Below, in pieces: positions 1 to 7,030 of a stretch of 12,126 bases of DNA. The notes under the pieces are model-generated. The model did no database searches and was not told where the DNA came from. It saw only the letters and a program-made list of their open reading frames with translations. Made by a program: the position numbers and the translations under genes. How positions within the stretch are numbered: position 1 is the first letter of the stretch; every line of letters begins with the position of its first letter. Origin of the DNA: Flavobacteriaceae bacterium (lineage in GTDB: Bacteria; Bacteroidota; Bacteroidia; Flavobacteriales; Flavobacteriaceae); the NCBI GenBank assembly GCA_947443815.1, contig CANEXR010000057.1, positions 1 to 12,126 of the forward strand. The letters run 5' to 3'.

Positions 1-1
1 A

Positions 2-94
2 GGAAAAATTGATGCGTACAAAGAAGGTCGGAACTGGCTTACAACCCGAGAAGCTGTTGAAGACTATATGACAAACCGTAAAAGAAAACGCTAA
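2..94 (+). CDS. C-terminal end of a probable small helix-turn-helix DNA-binding protein (5' truncated)
   Basis: Only the last 30 codons are in the window, ending at TAA 92-94. They read GKIDAYKEGRNWLTTREAVE followed by DYMTNRKRKR. The pattern of a GKI turn, a GRNW strand, a TTREAV helix and a basic tail resembles the end of excisionase/MerR-like (HTH_17 type) winged helix-turn-helix domains, where the wing reads roughly 'GKIxAxKxGRxWxTxxEAVxxY'. That would make it a small DNA-binding protein. The diagnostic first half lies outside the window, so the family call is an inference from a short tail. It shares its stop codon with the terminator that closes this transcription unit, so it is not co-transcribed with uvrA. 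Confidence 0.5.
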   Translation, partial: GKIDAYKEGRNWLTTREAVEDYMTNRKRKR

Positions 95-113
95 GTACAA
101 TTAGCGTTTTTTT
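85..113 (+). terminator. Intrinsic terminator overlapping the stop codon of the upstream gene
   Basis: A perfect 10-bp stem AAAACGCTAA (85-94) / TTAGCGTTTT (101-110) with the six-base loop GTACAA runs into seven T residues (107-113). The left arm contains the last codons and the TAA of the upstream reading frame. It separates that gene from uvrA. Confidence 0.85.
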
Positions 114-144
114 ATGCTCCTTTTTAACACAAACTTCTAAACTG

Positions 145-179
145 TTGTATCAAAAGTAGCAATCAAAATGGTAACTTTG
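145..179 (+). promoter_or_regulatory. Probable Bacteroidetes-type promoter of uvrA
   Basis: TAACTTTG at 172-179 fits the Bacteroidetes -7 consensus TAnnTTTG exactly. A TTG at 145-147 could serve as the -33 element, but the 24-base gap is slightly longer than the usual range. Transcription would start at about 186, leaving a leader of only about 10 bases before the uvrA ATG at 196. No Shine-Dalgarno sequence is visible, which is normal for this phylum. Confidence 0.5.
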
Positions 180-195
180 CTTTTTTACAAAAATT

Positions 196-3027
196 ATGCT
201 AGATACAGACAATACAATTGAGGTTCAAGGCGCTCGCGTTCATAATTTAAAAAACATAGATGTTTCTATTCCTAGAGAAAAACTAGTAGTTATTACTGGA
301 TTATCTGGTTCTGGAAAATCTTCACTGGCGTTTGATACGATTTATGCCGAGGGACAACGGCGTTATGTAGAAACGTTTTCTGCTTATGCAAGGCAATTTC
401 TTGGTGGATTGGAACGTCCCGACGTAGATAAAATTGATGGACTCTCCCCTGTTATAGCTATCGAACAAAAAACAACGAGTAAAAGTCCGCGCTCGACCGT
501 TGGAACCATTACCGAAATTTATGATTTCCTGCGATTGCTTTATGCCCGTGGTACTGATGCTTACAGCTACAATACTGGAGAAAAAATGGTTTCTTATTCC
601 GATGATCAAATTAAAGATTTGATTATTGAAGATTTTAAAGGAAAAAGAATCAATATTCTCGCTCCGATTATTCGAGCTAGAAAAGGACATTATGCAGAAC
701 TTTTTCAACAAATAACCAAACAAGGATTTTTGAAAGTTCGCGTTAATGGTGGTATTCAAGATTTAGTTAGCGGAATGAAATTAGACCGATACAAAACCCA
801 TGATATTGAAATTGTTGTAGACCGAATATTAGTTGAAGATACTCTCGATAATCAAAAACGATTATCCGAAAGTATCAATACCGCGATGCATCATGGCGAA
901 AACGTATTAATGGTATTAGACCAAGATACGAATGAAGTACGGTATTTCAGTCGGAATTTAATGTGTCCTACTACTGGAATCTCTTATCAAAATCCGGAAC
1001 CCAATTTGTTTTCGTTCAATTCGCCAAAAGGAGCTTGTGCTGCTTGCAATGGATTAGGAACAATAAATGAAATCAATGTCAAAAAGATTATTCCAAACCC
1101 CAAATTATCTATAAAAAATGGTGGTTTTGCTCCTTTGGGCGAATATAAATCATCTTGGATTTTTAAGCAATTGGAGATTATTGGAGAAAAATACAATTTC
1201 AAAATTACCGATGCAGTTGAGACGATTTCAGGAGAAGCTATGGAAATGATTTTGAATGGTGGCAAAGAAAAGTTCGTTGTCAATTCTTCTGCCTTAGGTG
1301 TTGCCCGAGAATATAAAATTGATTTTGAAGGAATATCGCATTTTATCAAAAACCAACATGACGAAAGTGGTTCAACAACAATTAAACGTTGGGCAAAGGA
1401 ATTCATGGATGAGATAAAATGTCCCGTTTGTGAAGGTTCGCGTTTAAAGAAAGAAGCTCTTTTCTTCAAAATAAACGAAAATAATATTGCTGAATTATGT
1501 GATATGGACATTTCAGATTTGACAAAGTGGTTTCAAGATTTAGACAATCATTTATCTGATAAACAGAAACGAATTGCTACTGAGGTCATCAAAGAAATCA
1601 AAGACCGATTGGCTTTCTTGATGAATGTTGGTTTGGATTATTTGGCTTTAAGCCGAAGTTCTAAATCACTTTCTGGCGGTGAAGCGCAACGCATTCGGTT
1701 GGCTACTCAAATTGGGTCGCAATTAGTTGGTGTTTTGTATATTTTAGATGAGCCGAGTATTGGTTTACACCAAAGAGACAACGACAAACTGATTCATTCC
1801 TTAGAGCAATTACGCGATATCGGCAACTCCGTAATTGTGGTAGAACATGATAAAGACATGATTGAGCGTGCTGATTATGTAATTGATATCGGTCCAAAAG
1901 CGGGGAAATATGGTGGAGAGATTATAAGTATTGGTACTCCAGCAGAGACTTTGGCATCCAATACCATTACTGCTCAATATTTGAATGGAAAAATGAAGTT
2001 TGAAATTCCTGCAACCCGTCGTGAAGGCAATGGAAAATTTCTAAAACTGACAGGTGCCACGGGTAATAATCTTAAAAATGTGACAATTGATTTGCCTTTG
2101 GGGAAAATGATTTGCGTTACTGGAGTCTCAGGAAGTGGAAAATCAACTTTGATTAATGAAACGCTTTATCCAATTTTGAATGCCTATTATTTTAATGGTG
2201 TCAAAAAGCCGCAACCGTATAAAAAAATTGAAGGTCTAGAACATATCGATAAAGTAATTGACATTGACCAAAGTCCAATTGGGCGAACACCTCGTTCTAA
2301 TCCAGCTACTTATACTGAAGTTTTTACCGAAATCAGGAATCTGTTTACAATGACATCTGAAAGTATGATTCGGGGGTACAAAGCAGGACGTTTTAGTTTT
2401 AATGTCAAAGGTGGACGCTGTGAAACCTGCGAAGGTTCTGGAGTACGAACGATAGAAATGAACTTTCTGCCGGATGTGTATGTTGAATGTGAAACCTGTC
2501 AGGGAAAGCGTTTTAACAGGGAAACCTTAGAAATTAGATACAAAGGAAAATCCATTTCGGATGTATTGAATATGACGGTAGATGAGGCGGTTCCTTTCTT
2601 TGAAAATATTCCGAAGATTTACAGAAAAGTAAAAACGATTCAGGATGTTGGGTTGGGTTATATAACACTTGGTCAACAAAGTACTACGCTTTCTGGCGGT
2701 GAGGCACAACGTATCAAACTAGCAGGAGAATTGTCTAAAAAAGATACTGGAAATACATTTTATATACTTGATGAACCAACAACGGGATTGCATTTTGAAG
2801 ATATTCGTGTGTTGATGGATGTGATCAATAAGCTAGTTGACAAAGGAAATACCATCCTAATTATTGAACATAATATGGATGTAATTAAACTCGCTGATTA
2901 CATCATTGACATTGGTCCTGAAGGCGGAAAAGGTGGCGGGCAACTTATTGCCAAAGGAACTCCCGAAGAAATTATAAAAATTAAAAAAAGCTATACAGCG
3001 CAGTTTTTGAAAAAAGAGTTAGCTTAG
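196..3027 (+). CDS. uvrA: Excinuclease ABC subunit UvrA
   Basis: UvrA is the cytoplasmic ATPase dimer that, with UvrB, locates bulky DNA lesions in nucleotide excision repair. At 943 residues it has normal length and both ABC modules are complete. Module 1 has Walker A GLSGSGKS at 35-42, signature LSGGEAQ at 492-498, Walker B YILDEP at 515-520 and the switch His551. Module 2 has Walker A GVSGSGKS at 643-650, signature at 832-838, Walker B YILDEP at 856-861 and His892. The second zinc finger is intact (Cys742, Cys745, Cys765, Cys768). In the first finger the usual CPxC is CPTT: Cys257 is present, Thr260 replaces the second cysteine, and Cys281 and Cys284 remain. A further CPVC pair sits at 409-412. 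The ATG at 196 lies just behind a good -7 box, and residue 8 onward matches the family N-terminus. It appears to be transcribed alone or with the downstream LOG gene. Confidence 0.97.
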   Translation: MLDTDNTIEVQGARVHNLKNIDVSIPREKLVVITGLSGSGKSSLAFDTIYAEGQRRYVETFSAYARQFLGGLERPDVDKIDGLSPVIAIEQKTTSKSPRSTVGTITEIYDFLRLLYARGTDAYSYNTGEKMVSYSDDQIKDLIIEDFKGKRINILAPIIRARKGHYAELFQQITKQGFLKVRVNGGIQDLVSGMKLDRYKTHDIEIVVDRILVEDTLDNQKRLSESINTAMHHGENVLMVLDQDTNEVRYFSRNLMCPTTGISYQNPEPNLFSFNSPKGACAACNGLGTINEINVKKIIPNPKLSIKNGGFAPLGEYKSSWIFKQLEIIGEKYNFKITDAVETISGEAMEMILNGGKEKFVVNSSALGVAREYKIDFEGISHFIKNQHDESGSTTIKRWAKEFMDEIKCPVCEGSRLKKEALFFKINENNIAELCDMDISDLTKWFQDLDNHLSDKQKRIATEVIKEIKDRLAFLMNVGLDYLALSRSSKSLSGGEAQRIRLATQIGSQLVGVLYILDEPSIGLHQRDNDKLIHSLEQLRDIGNSVIVVEHDKDMIERADYVIDIGPKAGKYGGEIISIGTPAETLASNTITAQYLNGKMKFEIPATRREGNGKFLKLTGATGNNLKNVTIDLPLGKMICVTGVSGSGKSTLINETLYPILNAYYFNGVKKPQPYKKIEGLEHIDKVIDIDQSPIGRTPRSNPATYTEVFTEIRNLFTMTSESMIRGYKAGRFSFNVKGGRCETCEGSGVRTIEMNFLPDVYVECETCQGKRFNRETLEIRYKGKSISDVLNMTVDEAVPFFENIPKIYRKVKTIQDVGLGYITLGQQSTTLSGGEAQRIKLAGELSKKDTGNTFYILDEPTTGLHFEDIRVLMDVINKLVDKGNTILIIEHNMDVIKLADYIIDIGPEGGKGGGQLIAKGTPEEIIKIKKSYTAQFLKKELA

Positions 3028-3083
3028 TAAATTCTTTGATAGCGTTTAAAGATTAAAACGGAAATGGAATTAAAACAGATGTT

Positions 3084-3163
3084 CTAGCCCCGATAGTAGT
3101 GAAAATCCTTATGGGCCGGGGTTCGGCACATAAGATTGTAACGTATAGCGGGAAATAGCTCCA
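3084..3163 (+). ncRNA. Structured RNA resembling the Flavo-1 motif
   Basis: The gap after uvrA contains a compact foldable element. An outer helix pairs AGC (3086-3088) and CCCG (3089-3092) with CGGG (3149-3152) and GCT (3158-3160), leaving an AAATA bulge. An inner arm pairs AAT (3104-3106) and CTTATG (3108-3113) with CATAAG (3129-3134) and ATT (3135-3137), with C3107 bulged, and is capped by GCCG (3115-3118) / CGGC (3124-3127) around the loop GGGTT. The conserved-looking strands (AGCCCCGAT, GTAACGTA, AGCGGGAAATAGCTCC) match my memory of Flavo-1, a Bacteroidetes RNA found by comparative genomics whose function was not known. It is far more GC-rich than neighbouring spacers. The fold is seen directly; the family name is from memory. 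It could be a free-standing small RNA or a leader of the LOG gene 16 bases downstream. Confidence 0.65.
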
Positions 3164-3178
3164 AATAAAAATAACAGT

Positions 3179-3907
3179 ATGAGACTAGAGGATTTTGATA
3201 ATGATGAAGATAAAGTAATCCAAGATAAGTTAAAACAAAAGACTTGGAATGAAATTAGGACTAATGATAGTTGGGCGATTTTTAAAATCATGTCCGAATT
3301 TGTAAACGGTTATGAAGCCATGGGACGGATTGGCCCTTGTGTAACGATTTTTGGGTCTGCAAGGATAAAACCAGACGATTATTATTATTTATTGGCTGAA
3401 AAAATCGCCTATAAGATTAGCAAAGCGGGTTATGGTGTTATCACAGGTGGCGGTCCTGGTATCATGGAAGCTGGGAATAAAGGGGCACATCTTGGTGGTG
3501 GAACTTCGGTGGGATTGAATATTGAATTGCCTTTTGAACAGCATTTTAATCCTTATATTGACAGGGATAAAAACTTAAATTTTGATTACTTTTTTGTTCG
3601 TAAAGTAATGTTTGTGAAGTATTCTCAAGGTTTTGTAGTGATGCCTGGCGGTTTTGGTACTATGGACGAATTGTTTGAAGCGATTACGTTAATTCAGACT
3701 AAAAAGATTGGAAAATTCCCTATTATTTTGGTTGGTACGGATTTTTGGTCTGGTTTAATTACCTGGATAAAAACAGTTTTGGTTGAAAAAGAGCATACGG
3801 TAAGCGCTGAGGATTTGGATTTATCTAAGATTGTTGACACTGAAGATGAGGTAGTTGCTGTGTTGGATAAATTTTATAAAAAATATGACTTGAGTCCTAA
3901 TTTTTAA
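3179..3907 (+). CDS. LOG family protein (TIGR00730 Rossmann fold), possible nucleoside-5'-monophosphate phosphoribohydrolase
   Basis: The 242-residue cytoplasmic protein carries both hallmarks of the LOG family, once misnamed 'lysine decarboxylase': GGGPGIMEAGNKGA at 90-103 and PGGFGTMDELFE at 156-167, the PGGxGTxxE active-site motif. FGSAR at 58-62 and Arg141-Lys142 are further conserved positions. Characterised members cleave cytokinin riboside monophosphates or AMP to the free base and ribose 5-phosphate. The charged N-terminal extension of about 50 residues ahead of the Rossmann core indicates one of the longer bacterial variants. Substrate cannot be read from sequence. The start is ATG 3179, directly after A-rich sequence and 16 bases after the Flavo-1-like RNA. 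No separate promoter was recognised, so it may be read from uvrA or from the RNA's promoter. Confidence 0.9.
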   Translation: MRLEDFDNDEDKVIQDKLKQKTWNEIRTNDSWAIFKIMSEFVNGYEAMGRIGPCVTIFGSARIKPDDYYYLLAEKIAYKISKAGYGVITGGGPGIMEAGNKGAHLGGGTSVGLNIELPFEQHFNPYIDRDKNLNFDYFFVRKVMFVKYSQGFVVMPGGFGTMDELFEAITLIQTKKIGKFPIILVGTDFWSGLITWIKTVLVEKEHTVSAEDLDLSKIVDTEDEVVAVLDKFYKKYDLSPNF

Positions 3908-4014
3908 ATTGATTGGGATTTAAAATCGGTTTAGATGATTTCTATTTTAAGAAATTATTATTATTTTTAAATGCAATAAAGCGTATATTGGTTTTGTTTT
4001 AAAATAAAAAATAC

Positions 4015-6843
4015 TTGAAATCAATTTATATAACTGCAGTGCTATTTCTTGTTTTGTTTGGTCCAATGAAATTATTGGCACAACACCATTCTAAATTGAC
4101 CGTAGAGGCAAATTTGGTATCCAAAACATTGAATATTCAGCAAGAAATTACTTTTTATAACGAATCGGAGGATACCTTGACGTCGATTGTTTTGAATGAT
4201 TGGAATACTGCTTTTTTGGATAAAAATACACCTTTGGCCAAGCGGTTTTCGGATGAATTTTATCGAGGTTTTCATTTAGCCAAAGAAGAAGAAAGAGGCG
4301 GTACAAAAAATTTAACCATCATTGGTGCTGATCATTTCTTTTTACCATGGGAAAGAACGGTAAAAAATCCGGATTATATTGTGGTTCCCTTACGTGAAAA
4401 ACTTGCTCCAAAAGCTAAAACTACTTTATATCTTACTTATATTTCTAAAATTCCAACGGATAAGTTTACCAAATTTGGTTATACCAATAAAGGAGGAATG
4501 AACTTAAAAGATTGGTTTATCACACCTGCTAGATATGAAGATCATGCCTTTAAAAAGTACAACAACACTAATTTAGATGATATTGCTAATGGGGTTTCTG
4601 ATTTTGATATTGAATTTAAAACCACAAAATATCTTGAAATTACTACTGATTTGAATCTTGTTGAAAAAACTCAAAATGAATCCTTTTCATTATACAAATT
4701 AAGTGGAAATAATAGGACTGATTTTAGCCTATATATAGAACCAAAATCCAGTTTTTATAGCTATAAAAACAGTTTTAGTGAAGTGTTGACCAATATGAGC
4801 AATACTAAATTAGACGAAATTCAAAAAGCAATTATTGTTGATCGTATTGTTAATTTTGCAAACAATTTGATTGGAAAATATCCGCATGAAAAAATCGTAG
4901 TTTCGCAAGCGGATTATGACCGAAATCCTTTTTATGGTTTGAATCAATTGCCCTCTTTTTTGAATCCTTTTTCGGATGAGTTAATGTATGAAGTCAAATT
5001 TTTAAAAACTTATTTGAATGATTTTTTGAAAAAAAGTTTGCGTTTAGATCCTCGAAAAGACAATTGGATTTATGATGGAATTCAAATGTATGCCATGATG
5101 AAATACATGGAAGAAAACCATCCAGAGGCAAAAATGTTAGGCAACGCATCGAACATTCGATTGTTTAAAAGTTATAAATTGGCAAATTTAGATTTTAATG
5201 AGCAATACAGCTATTTTTATATGTTAATGGCTCGAAAAAATCTAGACCAGCCGCTTGGTGCTCCAAAAAATACATTAATCAAGTTTAATGAGCAAATTGC
5301 CAGTAAATACAGAGCTGGATTGAGCCTTAGGTTTTTGGATAACTACCTTCAAAACAATGCCGTTTCAAATAGTATTCAGCAGTTCTACATTCAAAATCAA
5401 AAACAACAGCTTACAAGATTAGCCTTTGAAATTGCATTAAAATCGAATACAGATAAAGATATCAATTGGTTTTTTAACACTATAATTGATTCTAGGGAAA
5501 TCATTGATTATAAATTCACTCGGGTTTCGAGAACAAAAGACAGTATAACATTTTCATTAAAAAACAAGACCGAAATTCCGATACCAATACCAATTTATGG
5601 CACCCAAAAAGGAAAAGTGGTTTTTAAACAATGGATAGACGCTACTGCTTGTGACAGCACTTTTACATTAGCAAGAAAAAATGCAGATAAAATTATTTTG
5701 AATTACAATAATGAGGTTCCCGAATATAACTTGAGAAATAACTGGAAAAAATTAGATGGTTTTTTTCCAAACAATAGACCCGTTAAATTTGTTTTTATGA
5801 AGGATTTAGAAGATCCCTATTACAATCAGATTTTGTATGTTCCAACCTTAACTTATAACTATTATGATGGTCTTTCGCCAGGATTAAGACTGCATAATAA
5901 AACCATACTAGAGAAACCATTTACTTTTGATATTAATCCTGTTTATTCTACCAAATCAAATAATTTATCAGGCTCAGCGTCATTTGTGGCGAACGAAAAC
6001 TATAGAGATAGCAATCTGTTCAATGTAAGATATTCGCTTACAGGATCTTATTTTCATTATGCGCCAGATGCTTCTTATCTAAAAATAAATCCGATGGTTC
6101 AATTTCGTATTCGGGAAACTAATTTTAGAGACAATCGAAAACAATTAATTTTGTTGCGACAAGTAGTTGTTAATAGAGAGAAAAGTGCTTTTTTGATTGA
6201 TAATTCAAAGGAAAATTATTCTGTTTTTAATGCTAAATATTTTAATACTAGAACAGAGGTTACCAATCATGTTAATTTCATATCTGATGTACAATTTTCA
6301 GGAGGATTTGGAAAAATAGCTTCTGAAATGGAATATCGAAGACTTTTTGAAAACAATAGAAAGATTAATTTACGGTTTTATGCGGGTCTATTCCTTTATA
6401 ACAAAACGGATTCCGATTATTTTAGTTTTGCATTAGACCATCCAACTGATTATCTTTTTGATTATAATTATTATGGAAGGTCAGAAAGTACTGGTTTTTT
6501 CAGCCAACAATATATTCAAGCAGAAGGAGGATTTAAATCAAAACTAAGTACTCCGTTTGCAAATAAATGGATAACAACGCTGAATGCCAGTTTTAATATT
6601 TGGAATTGGATTGAGGCTTATGGCGACCTCGGGTTTTTAAAGAACACACACCAAAAAGAGCAGTTTGTTTATGATAGTGGTATTCGTTTGAATTTAGTTC
6701 CAGACTATTTTGAATTGTATTTACCGATATATTCAAACAATGGATGGGAAATAGCACAACAGCATTACAATGAAAAAATACGATTTGTAGTAACTTTTTC
6801 TCCAAAAACATTAATAAATCTTTTTACCAGAAAATGGCTTTAA
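4015..6843 (+). CDS. Secreted M1-peptidase-like protein without zinc motif, with C-terminal outer-membrane beta-barrel-like region
   Basis: Translation begins at TTG 4015: an in-frame TAA lies at 4000-4002, and the first in-frame ATG (residue 18) would delete half the signal peptide. Residues 1-22 form a classical signal peptide (MK, then a hydrophobic core, LLA before Gln23). Residues about 27-145 resemble the N-terminal beta domain of M1 aminopeptidases, and about 255-490 occupy the place of the gluzincin catalytic and helical domains. RNPFYGLNQLP (303-313) and NWIYDGIQMYAMMKYMEE (350-367) align in my reading with the substrate-binding strand and the 'WLNEGFAxY' helix, but no HExxH occurs anywhere in the protein. 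From about 605 to the end the sequence is aromatic-rich and alternates polar and non-polar residues, ending in amphipathic strands (EKIRFVVTF at 920-928), as in an outer-membrane barrel. Expected location is the outer membrane with the M1-like part in the periplasm. Function unknown; peptidase activity is unlikely. It stands alone, closed by a terminator. Confidence 0.75.
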   Translation: MKSIYITAVLFLVLFGPMKLLAQHHSKLTVEANLVSKTLNIQQEITFYNESEDTLTSIVLNDWNTAFLDKNTPLAKRFSDEFYRGFHLAKEEERGGTKNLTIIGADHFFLPWERTVKNPDYIVVPLREKLAPKAKTTLYLTYISKIPTDKFTKFGYTNKGGMNLKDWFITPARYEDHAFKKYNNTNLDDIANGVSDFDIEFKTTKYLEITTDLNLVEKTQNESFSLYKLSGNNRTDFSLYIEPKSSFYSYKNSFSEVLTNMSNTKLDEIQKAIIVDRIVNFANNLIGKYPHEKIVVSQADYDRNPFYGLNQLPSFLNPFSDELMYEVKFLKTYLNDFLKKSLRLDPRKDNWIYDGIQMYAMMKYMEENHPEAKMLGNASNIRLFKSYKLANLDFNEQYSYFYMLMARKNLDQPLGAPKNTLIKFNEQIASKYRAGLSLRFLDNYLQNNAVSNSIQQFYIQNQKQQLTRLAFEIALKSNTDKDINWFFNTIIDSREIIDYKFTRVSRTKDSITFSLKNKTEIPIPIPIYGTQKGKVVFKQWIDATACDSTFTLARKNADKIILNYNNEVPEYNLRNNWKKLDGFFPNNRPVKFVFMKDLEDPYYNQILYVPTLTYNYYDGLSPGLRLHNKTILEKPFTFDINPVYSTKSNNLSGSASFVANENYRDSNLFNVRYSLTGSYFHYAPDASYLKINPMVQFRIRETNFRDNRKQLILLRQVVVNREKSAFLIDNSKENYSVFNAKYFNTRTEVTNHVNFISDVQFSGGFGKIASEMEYRRLFENNRKINLRFYAGLFLYNKTDSDYFSFALDHPTDYLFDYNYYGRSESTGFFSQQYIQAEGGFKSKLSTPFANKWITTLNASFNIWNWIEAYGDLGFLKNTHQKEQFVYDSGIRLNLVPDYFELYLPIYSNNGWEIAQQHYNEKIRFVVTFSPKTLINLFTRKWL

Positions 6844-6869
6844 TCTAGTGTTAAAATTCCTTTTTTATT

Positions 6870-6897
6870 AAACTATTCTATGTTTAGAATGGTTTTT
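6870..6897 (+). terminator. Intrinsic terminator after the M1-like barrel gene
   Basis: AAACTATTCTA (6870-6880) pairs with TAGAATGGTTT (6885-6895) around a TGTT loop, with one T·G pair, and the right arm ends in a run of five T residues (6893-6897). It lies 27 bases after the stop codon. Confidence 0.75.
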
Positions 6898-6998
6898 GAT
6901 GTGATTTAATCAGAAAAACAATTGCTTTTTTTGAAATTGATTGCCAATAATAAAATTGTATTTTCTTCAATGAATTATGAAAATAGACAGTTTTTAAG

Positions 6999-7006
6999 TA
7001 AATTTG
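6999..7006 (+). promoter_or_regulatory. Probable -7 box of the E1 gene promoter
   Basis: TAAATTTG is an exact match to the Bacteroidetes -7 consensus TAnnTTTG, 24 bases upstream of the ATG. No TTG is found at the usual -33 distance, so this is a one-element call. Transcription would start near 7012. Confidence 0.45.
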
Positions 7007-7030
7007 TCGCATTAATTATCCTTTTCAACT

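Noticed and set aside
322..2709. Several minus-strand open frames inside uvrA (322-759, 987-1511, 1703-1897, 2527-2709)
   Set aside because: They lie fully opposite a well-supported gene, show no recognisable motifs, and are explained as antisense shadows of its codons.
3109..3291. Minus-strand 60-codon frame over the Flavo-1-like RNA and the start of the LOG gene
   Set aside because: It crosses a structured RNA and a confident gene start, and its hydrophobic translation has no gene-like features.
3938..3968. Small hairpin ATTTCT/AGAAAT followed by T-rich DNA after the LOG gene
   Set aside because: The stem is only 6 bp and almost all A/T with interrupted T runs, so it is too weak to call a terminator with confidence.
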